64,000 nucleotides of DNA from Caldithrix abyssi DSM 13497. GTDB lineage: Bacteria; Calditrichota; Calditrichia; Calditrichales; Calditrichaceae. The notes beneath the pieces were generated by a model that did not search any database, was not told the DNA's origin, and was given only the letters and a program-made list of their open reading frames with translations. Positions 44,703-53,495 of the stretch are shown here, in pieces (the first letter of the stretch is position 1; every line of letters begins with the position of its first letter). The translations under genes were made by a program, and so were the position numbers. The DNA lies in NCBI RefSeq assembly GCF_001886815.1, contig NZ_CP018099.1:4772501-4836500 (forward strand), written 5' to 3'.

Positions 44703-46640
44703 CTAAAGATTTATCATCAACTGCAGGCGAAACAAACGATCTGTTTTCGTTTGCTGGCGGCCGTAATCGATGTCTGTTAACACGGGGTCGTTGAGCCTTA
44801 AATAACGAAACTTAAACCAGACCCCCAGCCGCGGTAAAGGGCGCCACCCCAAACGCACATACCACTTAAAACCCTGGCCGTACATGGGAAAATTGGCGAA
44901 GCTGCCCGGCACATCGCTTTCGTACTCGTAAATTCTGGTACGATAAGAAGGGGTTCTGAAAAAAGTAACCCGCCCCACCAGCGACAGGCGCCGTCTGAAG
45001 TTCCACCTCAATTCCTGAAAGCTCAGCGCCCCCTTTTCTGCAGGATGGTTTAGCCAGGCCAGCTCCAGACGCGTGGTAGATTCCAGTCGCTTTTCAATCG
45101 GAATTTTTAACTGCAAACGAAGACCGCGTACCCTCTGCCGGGCGATGGTAGAAGCTTCAGGGGCTGCATCCGTGCTTCTTTCCCGCCAGCGCACCTCAAG
45201 CTGCCCACTGCGAAAAACGTAATTCAGGTTTAGCAGCCATTCATCCTTCAAAGGGGGGAACTGCTGGCGATACGTTCGCCATAAATTTTGAACCAGCATC
45301 TTGTAAAAATCAATGCGCAAGCGATCGTTTTGCCAGGTAAGAGCAAAGTAAATTCCGCGAACGGCCTGCGGGAAGGGACTATTCCAATCAAAAACTCGAC
45401 CGTAAGGCGATTGAAAATTTGGCGTCAGATTCCAGAACATGACGCCGCTCCGAAAGGTTTCATCTTCTAACCAGACGCTTTGCGTAATACCTGTTCCGCC
45501 GTTTTTGCCGGCCGCCAGCTCTCCGGCCAGACGTAAAGCGGCAATGCGGAAATCATAAGCCATGCTGCCCAGTAAAATTTGGTTGCCGCTAAAATGATAA
45601 AAATCCTTTCTTAATTCACTAAACGTAACGTTCCGCGCGTTAAATTCAATGGCCGGGCTATAATCAATACTGGCTGCCGACAGAGTTAAACCGCCATTTT
45701 TTCCAATGGTACGTTTAAAAGAAAATCCGGCTACCTTTTCCATAATTAAATCTTTTCTGGATTCTTCCAGAGCAGTCCTGTGGTAACCGCTAAAATCGAA
45801 GCCCGTAATTTTTTTAGTTTGTGGATTGTACCGCGCATCCCGCAGGTTTGTGCTCCAGAAAAGAGCCAGTTCCGTTCCATGAAAGGGCTGCCCTGTAAAA
45901 CACACCCCCGTTTGCGCAAAATTTTCGCTCGCCCCCAGATAGGTTCGCGCCACGATTTTGTTCGCCTGGAAGGGCAACATGGCCATACTGCTTTTCATCC
46001 TCCCAAAGGGCGATGAAAACAACAGGCCCTGTGCCAGCTGCAAATAAAAACTTCCAAAGATTAACCGCCCCTTCTTAAAATTGACGGCAAGCATGGCGTT
46101 CCAGTAGTCGTTGTATTGACGTTCTCCCACGTCTTTTTGTAAAACCAGACCGGCTTTCCAGGGATATCTGCCGCTTGTGCCTCGATACTGTAAGCGGGTA
46201 AGATTGTAAATCCCGCTTCCTAAAAATTTTTCGTTTTCTCCTTCTGCTGGTGTTTGCACATTCCAGTAATTGCGCTGAACTACCTGCAAAGATTTTTTCT
46301 TTGGAGCGCGTAAGATCAGAAAAGGTCGGATTCTTTTAAATTTTTCCTTTCCGATGATTTTAGCGATCTGGCGCACAGAACGAAATGCCCCCTGCCTGCT
46401 TTGGCGAGTTAGGATGCTGTCGATGTCTTCGGAAGTTAACAGAGGAATGCGCTGCCAGTCCTGCCTTTCGGCCTGATTGACGGCAACGGGGTTCTCCAGC
46501 AAATCCGCCAGCGCTTCGGCGATGGCCGGGTCTTCTTTAATCAAATCGAGCCAGGGTTCCAGCGCATCCGCCTGCTGGGCAAAGGAAAAAGAAAATCCCC
46601 CAAAAACCAAAAACAGCCAGAGCGGAAATATTTTAATCAT
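44703..46640 (-). CDS. Outer-membrane barrel protein with N-terminal helix-hairpin-helix region
   Basis: A 645-residue protein with signal peptide (KIFPLWLFLVFGGFSFSFAQQ). Residues ~25-110 resemble tandem helix-hairpin-helix modules of the ComEA/Tex type ('IPLLTSEDIDSILTRQSRQGAFRSVRQIAKIIG'). The remaining ~530 residues alternate polar and aromatic residues in strand-length segments ('WKAGLVLQKDVGERQYNDYWNA', 'LRIDFYKMLVQNLW') and end in '..FRLQLMINL', as expected for a beta-barrel. Such HhH-barrel proteins are known as uncharacterised in Bacteroidota. DNA contact at the cell surface or in the periplasm (uptake) is a guess. It converges on the small CA-like gene. Confidence 0.75.
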   Translation of the reverse strand: MIKIFPLWLFLVFGGFSFSFAQQADALEPWLDLIKEDPAIAEALADLLENPVAVNQAERQDWQRIPLLTSEDIDSILTRQSRQGAFRSVRQIAKIIGKEKFKRIRPFLILRAPKKKSLQVVQRNYWNVQTPAEGENEKFLGSGIYNLTRLQYRGTSGRYPWKAGLVLQKDVGERQYNDYWNAMLAVNFKKGRLIFGSFYLQLAQGLLFSSPFGRMKSSMAMLPFQANKIVARTYLGASENFAQTGVCFTGQPFHGTELALFWSTNLRDARYNPQTKKITGFDFSGYHRTALEESRKDLIMEKVAGFSFKRTIGKNGGLTLSAASIDYSPAIEFNARNVTFSELRKDFYHFSGNQILLGSMAYDFRIAALRLAGELAAGKNGGTGITQSVWLEDETFRSGVMFWNLTPNFQSPYGRVFDWNSPFPQAVRGIYFALTWQNDRLRIDFYKMLVQNLWRTYRQQFPPLKDEWLLNLNYVFRSGQLEVRWRERSTDAAPEASTIARQRVRGLRLQLKIPIEKRLESTTRLELAWLNHPAEKGALSFQELRWNFRRRLSLVGRVTFFRTPSYRTRIYEYESDVPGSFANFPMYGQGFKWYVRLGWRPLPRLGVWFKFRYLRLNDPVLTDIDYGRQQTKTDRLFRLQLMINL

Positions 46641-46740
46641 CTTTAAAACATTTTAAAACAATCGTTGAAATTTTAAAAATACAGGCAAGAAAGAATCATC
46701 CTTGTGTGCCGATCATAAAATCGTAAAATACAGAAATGGA

Positions 46741-47472
46741 TCAGGCATTGAAAAATTTTTGCACGGGTTCAATATCCGATTTTAAGGCGTCGCTTAACTT
46801 ACCGTAAAAAACGGCCTTTCCTTCGTGTAAAAAGAGAATTCGGTCGGCAATGCGCCGGATGCTTCCCACTTCGTGCGTTACCACCACCAGGGTCATGCCC
46901 AGTAAATCGCGCAGGTTTAAAAGCAGGCGATCCAGCGCGGCGGCGGTCACCGGGTCCAGACCTGCGGCGGGTTCATCAGCAAACAAAACCTTTGGGTCCA
47001 GGGCAATGGCGCGCGCCAGCGCCGCTCGCTTGCGCATACCGCCCGACAGTTCAGAAGGCAGGGCATGGGCGGCGCGCTCCAGCCCCACCAGTGATAATTT
47101 TAAACGCACCAGATCTTCGATCAATTCTTTGCTCAAATCCGTGTGCTGCTCCAGCGGAATGGCCACGTTTTCGGCCACCGTAATCGAATTCAACAGAGCG
47201 CCGTTCTGAAACAGCACGCCAATCTGACGCATCATTTTCAGCATTTCTTTTTCATCGGCTTTTAATAGATCATGCCCTAATAACTGAATCTCTCCGGAAT
47301 AAGGCTGCATCAAGCCCATCAAATGTTTTAGCAAGGTGGTTTTGCCGCAGCCGCTTGTGCCCAGGATGACCAGAATTTCGCCCTCAACCACCTCGAATAA
47401 GATGTCGTCCAGAACGATGCGTTCGTCATAGCCGCTAACCAGATTCTGAACTCGAATCACTTTCTTATCCAT
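46741..47472 (-). CDS. mlaF: MlaF-type ATPase of a phospholipid/MCE transporter
   Basis: A 243-residue ABC ATPase. Walker A 'GTSGCGKTTLLKH', Q-loop 'GVLFQNGALLNS' (MlaF-type), signature 'LSGGMRKRAALARA', Walker B 'VLFADEPAAGLDPVTA' and 'VVTHEV' are intact. It energises lipid movement between inner and outer membrane with MlaE and MlaD. Its ATG overlaps the last base of the mlaE stop codon (1-bp overlap). Confidence 0.94.
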   Translation of the reverse strand: MDKKVIRVQNLVSGYDERIVLDDILFEVVEGEILVILGTSGCGKTTLLKHLMGLMQPYSGEIQLLGHDLLKADEKEMLKMMRQIGVLFQNGALLNSITVAENVAIPLEQHTDLSKELIEDLVRLKLSLVGLERAAHALPSELSGGMRKRAALARAIALDPKVLFADEPAAGLDPVTAAALDRLLLNLRDLLGMTLVVVTHEVGSIRRIADRILFLHEGKAVFYGKLSDALKSDIEPVQKFFNA

Positions 47473-48563
47473 CAGAACGCCGGTTCTCCAAAATAAAAGA
47501 TCAACCCCAGAATACTATCGGCCACAATCACAAAAAAAATGGAAGCCACCACCGAGGCGGTGGTAACGCGCCCCACGCCTTCTGCGCCGCCTTTAACGCG
47601 AAAGCCAAAATAGGTGGCCGTTAACAAAATAATGACAGAAAAACTCAGGCTTTTAACCATGCCGGTAACGATCTCTTTGTAGCGCAGCACGGAAAAGACT
47701 TCTTTAAAGAAAGGATAAAAGCTGATGTCCAGATACGTTACGCCAATGACCGCGCCGCCAAATATGCCGATCACATTGGCAAATACGGTGAGCAAAGGCA
47801 GCGTAATAATCAGAGCGTACAGTTTGGGGACGATCAAATAGGGAATCGGATCAACGCCCATCACGGTCAGAGCGTCGATTTCCTCGCTAACCTTCATGGT
47901 GGCGATTTCGGCCGTGATAGCAGAGCCCGATCGACCGGCGACCAGAATAGCCGTAATCAATGGCCCCATTTCGCTGACCATGGCGATGGCGATCAAATCG
48001 GCGACATAAATATTGGCGCCAAACTGCCTGAGCTGAGCCGCTGACTGCAGGGCAAGGATGAAGCCGATTAAAAAGGCGATCAAAGCCACGATGGGCAGGG
48101 CGTTCACGCCAATCAATACGCCCTGATTGCTAACTTCTCCTTTTCTACGCATGGAAGGTTTGACAAGACCCACCAGCGCCCAGAATCCGATATTGGAAAA
48201 GAGAAAGAGCGATTGGACAAAATGCATGAGCCCCTCGTAGCCCCACTCGCCAATGGTTTCAAAAATGTTTTTAGATGGGACCGGCGGTTCAGACGTTTTG
48301 ACCGGCGAAAAGAGATTTAAGGTTTTTTCTATCTCGGGGGCTGTATTGATCCATTGAAGCTGTATTTTTTTCTTTTTAAACGCATCTTTGACACGGTGCA
48401 AAAAGAGCGCGCCGGCGCTGTCTAAATTTTTTACGTTCTGAAAGTCGATTACAATCGTTGCGCCTTCAAACTTTTTGCCTTTGTACGGCGACAATTCCTT
48501 TTGAATGCGCTTTATTTGATCGTGCGTAACGCTTTGTGGAAGTGTAATCAGTATTGGTTCCAT
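47472..48563 (-). CDS. mlaE: MlaE-type permease fused to an N-terminal STAS (MlaB-like) domain
   Basis: A 363-residue protein. Residues ~1-90 form a STAS domain ('ATIVIDFQNVKNLDSAGALFLHRV'), the fold of MlaB, which binds and stimulates MlaF in E. coli. Residues ~115-363 are the MlaE permease with 'ALVGLVKPSMRRKGEV', 'AGRSGSAITAEIATMKVSEEIDALTVMGVDP' shortened here to its start 'AGRSGSAITAEIATM', and 'GFRVKGGAEGVGRVTT'. The fusion explains why no separate mlaB gene is present in the operon. Confidence 0.93.
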   Translation of the reverse strand: MEPILITLPQSVTHDQIKRIQKELSPYKGKKFEGATIVIDFQNVKNLDSAGALFLHRVKDAFKKKKIQLQWINTAPEIEKTLNLFSPVKTSEPPVPSKNIFETIGEWGYEGLMHFVQSLFLFSNIGFWALVGLVKPSMRRKGEVSNQGVLIGVNALPIVALIAFLIGFILALQSAAQLRQFGANIYVADLIAIAMVSEMGPLITAILVAGRSGSAITAEIATMKVSEEIDALTVMGVDPIPYLIVPKLYALIITLPLLTVFANVIGIFGGAVIGVTYLDISFYPFFKEVFSVLRYKEIVTGMVKSLSFSVIILLTATYFGFRVKGGAEGVGRVTTASVVASIFFVIVADSILGLIFYFGEPAF

Positions 48564-48574
48564 GGCAACAGCGG

Positions 48575-49207
48575 CTATTGAAGTGATTTTAAAATTTTTT
48601 GAATAAAAACGTCTAACTCTTCATTAACCATCTGATTGACGCGTTCCACGAATTGATTCATGCCAAATTTTTTAGGGAGTTTTGCCGAACGATCAAACTC
48701 ATGCCAGACCACAACCTGCCTATTTTTTAAATCGAATAACTCCAGCCTGGCCTTTATTCTGGCCTGCGGATAGTGCGTCTTTTTATCGGGATTTTTTACT
48801 TCGATGCGATCGATAGAGCCCGAAATGCCATAATTGGGATAAGCCTGCCCGATGGCCAGATCGACATTTTGAAAGACATTCAAAGTTTTCAGCTTTCGCC
48901 ACAGCAGAAAGCGCAAGGCAACGTCCGGCGCTTCCGCCCATTGATGGTAGTAGTAGTACTCCAATTCATGGCTGCGTGTGCGCAGGGCGATCTGCCTGGT
49001 TTTGTAAGCCGGATGAGCCCAGAATGGTTCAATAATCACGGAAAACGGCAGGGCATTTTTTTGAATCAGTGTGGAATCGCTTTGCGCATCCAGAGCATAA
49101 TATTTTTTCAGGATGCGCTTGCTGGTGCAGTTGGTAAGCAAAATAACGAAAAACACCAACAAGCAGGTTGCTACGATTTTATTCTTTAAGTTTTTCATCG
49201 GGCGCAT
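48575..49207 (-). CDS. ABC-transport auxiliary lipoprotein (PqiC/ABC_trans_aux-like)
   Basis: A 210-residue lipoprotein with signal 'ATCLLVFFVILLTNC'. 'YYALDAQSDS', 'FSVIIEPFWAHPAYKTRQIALRT' and 'YYYHQWAEAPD' follow the ABC_trans_aux/PqiC pattern, whose members link MCE systems to the outer membrane. It lies between mlaD and mlaE. The start overlaps mlaD by 29 bp; the internal Met4 (49198) would shorten the overlap and still keep the signal peptide. No separate MlaC-like gene is seen, so this may serve the outer-membrane side. Confidence 0.8.
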   Translation of the reverse strand: MRPMKNLKNKIVATCLLVFFVILLTNCTSKRILKKYYALDAQSDSTLIQKNALPFSVIIEPFWAHPAYKTRQIALRTRSHELEYYYYHQWAEAPDVALRFLLWRKLKTLNVFQNVDLAIGQAYPNYGISGSIDRIEVKNPDKKTHYPQARIKARLELFDLKNRQVVVWHEFDRSAKLPKKFGMNQFVERVNQMVNEELDVFIQKILKSLQ

Positions 49208-50171
49208 TCTCCGGTTTACTGCCGCCGAGTAAAATAGACGGATCTTCGTCTATTTGCCTGGCGGCGCTATTTAAATATCGAACAGTCTGGTTGAGCTGTT
49301 CCATGGTTTGGTTAAAGCGCACGCCGTTCATATTGATGAGCAGATCCATTTGTCTCAATAAATTATTAAGACGATCCACCGCAAAATTCAGGTCTTCATC
49401 CAGGTTGTAAATATTGGCTTTGTTCAATTTTTCGGCCACTTCGGCAATATTGCGCATGGTCTTTTTTAAGGTATCCGAGCCCACCACGCTTTCGATTCTT
49501 TCCAGAGTTGTGCGGGCTGATCTGGCGGCAAATGACAGATGGGTCAAACTGGTGTCTAATTTGCTGGCCATGCTGTTTAAACGCGGTTCCGTCTTTGCTA
49601 AAATGCGATTAACACGCTTGATGGCCAGCCGGGATTCTTCTATTAATTGAATAATTTTCTTTTGATTAATCGGATCGGTTAGCTGAATCAGGTTATTGAG
49701 AATCAACTCCATTTTTTCGGCCAGTACTTCGGCCTTGCCCGTGATCTCTTCTGTCAATGAGCGACCTGGCTGAATGTAGCCGCCCGGCTTCAGCAGAGGG
49801 GCTTCCTGCGTGCCGCCGCGCAGCTCGATAATCTTAAGGCCGGTAATACCAATGGTAGAGATGTCGGCCACAACGTCCTGTTTTATGGGCGTGCCGCGCC
49901 GCACCCCGATGGTTACGATTATCTGGCTGATGTTTTGAGGATTGATCTCAATCTTTTCTACAGAACCAATGTGAACGCCCAGATATTTTACCGCGCTGCC
50001 CGCATCAAGCCCACTAACGGACACATTTTCATATTTGATGTAATAAATATCTTTTTCTTTAAAATATTTTTCAATGGAAAGGATTAAAACCATTCCTATG
50101 AGCAGCAGAAGGCCGATAACAATAAAAATGCCCAGCCGAATCTTTTGTGCTTTAGACTTCATTTGACTCAT
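49179..50171 (-). CDS. mlaD: MlaD-type MCE-domain protein
   Basis: A 330-residue protein: one N-terminal membrane helix (~11-31), an MCE domain (~38-118, 'VSVSGLDAGSAVKYLGVHIGSV', 'GITGLKIIELRGG') and a long helical C-terminal region (~130-315) with heptad-like pattern that probably forms the hexameric tunnel or needle. It is first in the mlaD-lipoprotein-mlaE-mlaF operon and carries lipids across the periplasm. C-terminal helix is longer than in E. coli MlaD. Confidence 0.93.
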   Translation of the reverse strand: MSQMKSKAQKIRLGIFIVIGLLLLIGMVLILSIEKYFKEKDIYYIKYENVSVSGLDAGSAVKYLGVHIGSVEKIEINPQNISQIIVTIGVRRGTPIKQDVVADISTIGITGLKIIELRGGTQEAPLLKPGGYIQPGRSLTEEITGKAEVLAEKMELILNNLIQLTDPINQKKIIQLIEESRLAIKRVNRILAKTEPRLNSMASKLDTSLTHLSFAARSARTTLERIESVVGSDTLKKTMRNIAEVAEKLNKANIYNLDEDLNFAVDRLNNLLRQMDLLINMNGVRFNQTMEQLNQTVRYLNSAARQIDEDPSILLGGSKPENAPDEKLKE

Positions 50172-50293
50172 TCCCTATTTTCAGTGAAAATAAAGAAAGA
50201 AACTAAACAATTCAAAAAAAATAAAAAAATTTTTGCACGGTTGCGAAAATCTCTTTATATTTAACGCTCTAATTTTAAATGAGAGAAAAAAAG

Positions 50294-50545
50294 ATGGCCA
50301 AAGCAGTCAGCAAGAGAGAACTTAAGAAACGCCAGGAAAAAAAGGTAGAAGCCCTGGTAATTGGAAGAAAAAATATCCAAATTTTTCTTCTGGGCCTGGG
50401 ACTAATAATTCTCGGCTACATTTTAATGGCGCAACCGCCGGCTGACGGTTTTTTATCCTTACACCTTGCGCCGACGATTTTGATCATCGCCTATCTGGCG
50501 ATCATTCCGCTGGCCATCATGGCAAAAGACAAAAAGGGCGATTAG
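50294..50545 (+). CDS. Small two-helix membrane protein (DUF3098-like)
   Basis: An 83-residue protein: a basic N-terminus (KAVSKRELKKRQEKK) then two membrane helices (~28-47 and ~57-77) separated by 'QPPADGFLSLHLAP'. The helix 'IFLLGLGLIILGYILM' and 'LAPTILIIAYLAIIPLAIM' resemble DUF3098 proteins of Bacteroidota, of unknown function. ATG 50294 is favoured because GAGAG stands 8 nt before it; an ATG at 50279 lacks any RBS. Its last codons GGC GAT and stop TAG lie inside the following tRNA gene. Confidence 0.75.
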   Translation: MAKAVSKRELKKRQEKKVEALVIGRKNIQIFLLGLGLIILGYILMAQPPADGFLSLHLAPTILIIAYLAIIPLAIMAKDKKGD

Positions 50546-50610
50546 CTCAGTTGGTTTAGAGCACCTGCCTTACAAGCAGGGGGTCGTAGGTTCGAATCCT
50601 ACATCGCCCA
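50536..50610 (+). tRNA. tRNA-Val (TAC), overlapping the end of the upstream CDS
   Basis: GGGCGAT acceptor, D-arm 'TAGCTCAGTTGGTTTAGAGCA', anticodon arm CCTGC-CTTACAA-GCAGG with anticodon TAC, T-arm 'GTAGGTTCGAATCCTAC', acceptor ATCGCCC and discriminator A. CCA is not encoded. The first 10 nt are also the last 10 nt of the upstream coding sequence. Confidence 0.97.
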
Positions 50611-50618
50611 CAGATTTT

Positions 50619-50647
50619 AAGCCTGCCAACACGGCAGGCTTTTTTTA
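50619..50647 (+). terminator. Terminator of tRNA-Val
   Basis: AAGCCTGCC / GGCAGGCTT with loop AACAC, followed by a run of T to 50647. It starts 8 nt after the tRNA. Confidence 0.9.
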
Positions 50648-50808
50648 TTGACGAAAATCAGCTCCATTGGCTATGGAACATTAAACCGGCCAATAAACTG
50701 TCCAGTAAGCCATAGGCGTCATCCTACAATTTTTTTATGGAAGAATGCATCTTATTGTTTAAATTGTCGTAGTACCCAAAAAAAACAATTTTCACGAAGG
50801 TTTTTATT

Positions 50809-53355
50809 GTGGTTCAAGCGGACAGGTTTAAATTCGATCGTCTTTTAAGCCCCTTGCGAAATTTTTTTCGGCAGGAACCGGCGCTGAGAAAAAAGTTATT
50901 TATTTATCTGGCTATTTTCAGCGGCCTGTTTTTTGTAACGACCGGTGAAATCATCCCTTCTTCGACGGTTCATTCCATTTTCTTCGTGGCCATGTTCATT
51001 TTCTGGTTCAAATCCAACCAGATCATCTTAAATAAGATAAAAGCAACTCCAGCCTTTTATCTGGCCGTATTTTTTGCCGCCGGTTTTTTACACAACTTTC
51101 TGCTGGGTTTTGTGAATGTATCTGCAGATGCGCCAGGTTTAATAAAATATCCACAACTATTATTATTCCAGGCTCTCTGGCTATTAATGATCTGGTCGGC
51201 CGGGCTTTTATTTACTTCCGAATCCAAGAACAGGCAGGGCTATCTGGCGCTTGCCGCCTTATTTCTTTTTATTTCGCACCATCTGCTAATCTTCGGGCAT
51301 CCCATCAGTCAATGGATTTTTTATTTAATGATCTTTTACTCGTTAATGAAAAGAAGCACCTGGCTGGAAAACCTGTCCCGCGCCGAATTAGGCGTTTATT
51401 TAATTCTGGTTTTCGCCCTTTACGTGCAGTTTCAGCGGCCTGAATATTTTGACCAAATGAAGAAAATAGCGGATTCGACAGACAACGCTCTGTGGACCTA
51501 TTCGCTTCCTTATTTACTTTATTACACCGGCAAAATCTACCTGATCGTTCTGCTCATAAAAATTCCCCTGGTTCTCATTTACAATTACGCGCCAATCTCC
51601 CGCAAACTCTGGCTTGCCAGCCTGTTTCAATCCACCATTCCGCAGTTTGTTCAGTTAGCGCTTTTATTGTTTATTTTCTTTTTATTTATTTCCGGCTGGC
51701 AGGCCGACAACTTGCGCCAGGAAGTTTTTCGTTTATGTAAAGAGGCAGTTGAGGGGCAAAAAACAACGCTTAAGGTAGAAAAAACATCTGTAAAACAATT
51801 GTACCACAAAACTCATAATACCAGGGTTTTCACTCGGGATTTAAGCGTCGCCACATTGCAGAGGACGTCAGCACAAAAATTGATCCTTTTCTTTCGACCG
51901 GAAACGCTAAGCGGCGACTCGCTATTTGCGGTTCATCTAGATAGTACATTTCTAAGGGAATTGTTCAGTCAGACCAATTTAATCATTGGCAGCGGTCTGG
52001 TCGCTTACAGATTCAGGCCCAACCCATTTCTTGCCTATCTTTACCGCATACGCTTCTGGCAGGCCGGCGCCATCAGGATTAATCCGCTGGGCTTGATCAA
52101 TCCTTTTTTTAGCTTAAAAAGAAATTACGAACACATACTAACCTGGCCTCCAAACGCCTTTGAGCGTGAAAACCCCAAAATTTTAGAATGGACCAAATTG
52201 AACGCCTATCCGATTATTGTTGGTCGAATCTTTTTCTCTTTAGATGAAGACGACACTTATTTCGCTATAGATATCTTTTACGATTTAAAAGATTTATTTC
52301 AATGGAATTTCATGACTCAGGTGTTGTTGATTTTAATCTTTGTCTTTTTTCTGATTAACTCACTGGTGATCCGGCGTGTGGTTAAGCTGGGGGTGCAGAT
52401 TAATCAATTAATTATCCGGCGTATTGCCCAGTTAAGAAAAGCCGTCAGGGCAATTTCTGGCGGAAATCTGGATTATCGTGTTACATTCACGGGCGACGAT
52501 GAATTCACCGAGTTGGCTTCGCATTTTAATCGCATGTCGCGCGATTTAAAGCGCTTTATGAACGAAGCGCGTGAAAAAGAGCGCCTTAATCAGGAATTGA
52601 AGATTGCTCATGAGGTACAGTTGAAAATGTTGCCGACCTCTTTGCCCAAAATTGCCGGGTACCAAATTGCCGCGGATCTTACAACGGCCAACGAAGTGGG
52701 CGGCGACTTTTACGACGTGTTCGCCCTGGATGACCATCGTTATTTAATAGCCATCGGCGATGTTTCCGGCAAGGGGATGTCCGCCGCCTTTTACATGGCG
52801 CAAATCATCAGCCTGCTGAGATATTCCAGACCTTTTATCGACGACTTAAAAAAACTTGTTTTACAGCTGAACGACTTTTTAATGAAAGAAGTACTGGACA
52901 GCAACGTATTCGTAACCATCATCCTTGGCATTCTGGATGCAAAACGAAGCACCTTCCAATATATTCGCGCCGGCCATCCGCTGCCCATTATCATAGAATC
53001 TAAAGCTGATCAAAAAGCTTTAAAAGAAATCCAGACAAAAGGCATTGGCCTGGGCATAACGCGATCTGCCAGCGTGCTCGAAAAAAATCTGGAAATCAAA
53101 AAAATTAAACTAAAAACGGGCCAGACACTCATTCTTTACACCGACGGTTTTACGGAAGCGACTATAGAAGCGGATGCTGTGAACAAAATCATCTATGGCG
53201 AAGAACGCTTTAAGCAGCATTTAATGCGCTGTTTCCATTCCGATCCGGAGAGAATGCTTATCTGCATTAAAAATGATCTTGAGCGATTTTATGGAGCGCG
53301 ACCAAAATTTGATGATCAGACCATTTTGATATTACAAAAAGAACCGTCTTCTTAA
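50809..53355 (+). CDS. Membrane SpoIIE/RsbU-type PP2C phosphatase with HAMP domain
   Basis: An 848-residue protein starting at GTG 50809 (GAAGG upstream). About eight helices occupy residues ~25-310, followed by an extracytoplasmic region (~310-495), a final helix (~500-522, 'VLLILIFVFFLINSLVI'), a HAMP domain (~525-585, 'LRKAVRAISGGNLDYRVTF') and a short coiled coil ('REKERLNQELKIAHEVQLKM'). The SpoIIE/PP2C phosphatase domain (~610-845) has 'EVGGDFYDVF', 'AIGDVSGKGMSAAFYMA', 'RAGHPLPI' and 'YTDGFTEA'. Members dephosphorylate anti-anti-sigma proteins. No anti-sigma or STAS gene is adjacent, so its partner is elsewhere. The sensing region is not recognised. Confidence 0.9.
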   Translation: MVQADRFKFDRLLSPLRNFFRQEPALRKKLFIYLAIFSGLFFVTTGEIIPSSTVHSIFFVAMFIFWFKSNQIILNKIKATPAFYLAVFFAAGFLHNFLLGFVNVSADAPGLIKYPQLLLFQALWLLMIWSAGLLFTSESKNRQGYLALAALFLFISHHLLIFGHPISQWIFYLMIFYSLMKRSTWLENLSRAELGVYLILVFALYVQFQRPEYFDQMKKIADSTDNALWTYSLPYLLYYTGKIYLIVLLIKIPLVLIYNYAPISRKLWLASLFQSTIPQFVQLALLLFIFFLFISGWQADNLRQEVFRLCKEAVEGQKTTLKVEKTSVKQLYHKTHNTRVFTRDLSVATLQRTSAQKLILFFRPETLSGDSLFAVHLDSTFLRELFSQTNLIIGSGLVAYRFRPNPFLAYLYRIRFWQAGAIRINPLGLINPFFSLKRNYEHILTWPPNAFERENPKILEWTKLNAYPIIVGRIFFSLDEDDTYFAIDIFYDLKDLFQWNFMTQVLLILIFVFFLINSLVIRRVVKLGVQINQLIIRRIAQLRKAVRAISGGNLDYRVTFTGDDEFTELASHFNRMSRDLKRFMNEAREKERLNQELKIAHEVQLKMLPTSLPKIAGYQIAADLTTANEVGGDFYDVFALDDHRYLIAIGDVSGKGMSAAFYMAQIISLLRYSRPFIDDLKKLVLQLNDFLMKEVLDSNVFVTIILGILDAKRSTFQYIRAGHPLPIIIESKADQKALKEIQTKGIGLGITRSASVLEKNLEIKKIKLKTGQTLILYTDGFTEATIEADAVNKIIYGEERFKQHLMRCFHSDPERMLICIKNDLERFYGARPKFDDQTILILQKEPSS

Positions 53356-53380
53356 ACACGCATTCTGTCAGCGTGTTTTA
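53354..53380 (+). terminator. Hairpin terminator overlapping the phosphatase stop codon
   Basis: AAACACGC (53354-53361) / GCGTGTTT (53371-53378), 9-nt loop, then TTA. The left arm starts inside the TAA stop (53353-53355). T-tail is short. Confidence 0.55.
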
Positions 53381-53439
53381 AATCAGAACATAAAAAAACT
53401 TTTCTGTTCACCAAGAAAACTTCCTTCGTAGCATCTGTC

Positions 53440-53495
53440 TCGCCATGGCGGGATGCAAAAAATTTTATGCTGTATTAAAACTCATCCCCCGTCCC
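53440..53495 (+). repeat. Dispersed repeat, copy F, left part
   Basis: 'GCGGGATGCAAAAAATTTTATGCTG...AAAACTCATCCCCCGTCCC' matches the middle of the tandem units (GCGGAATGCGAAAATTTTTGTGCTG...CTCATCCCCCAGCCCC). It stops at the hairpin, where the mobile block is inserted; the remainder of this copy continues at 57481. Confidence 0.8.

Noticed and set aside
50648-50848. 66-codon frame before the RsbU-type gene
   Set aside because: No RBS, starts inside the tRNA-Val terminator and overlaps the phosphatase start in another frame.
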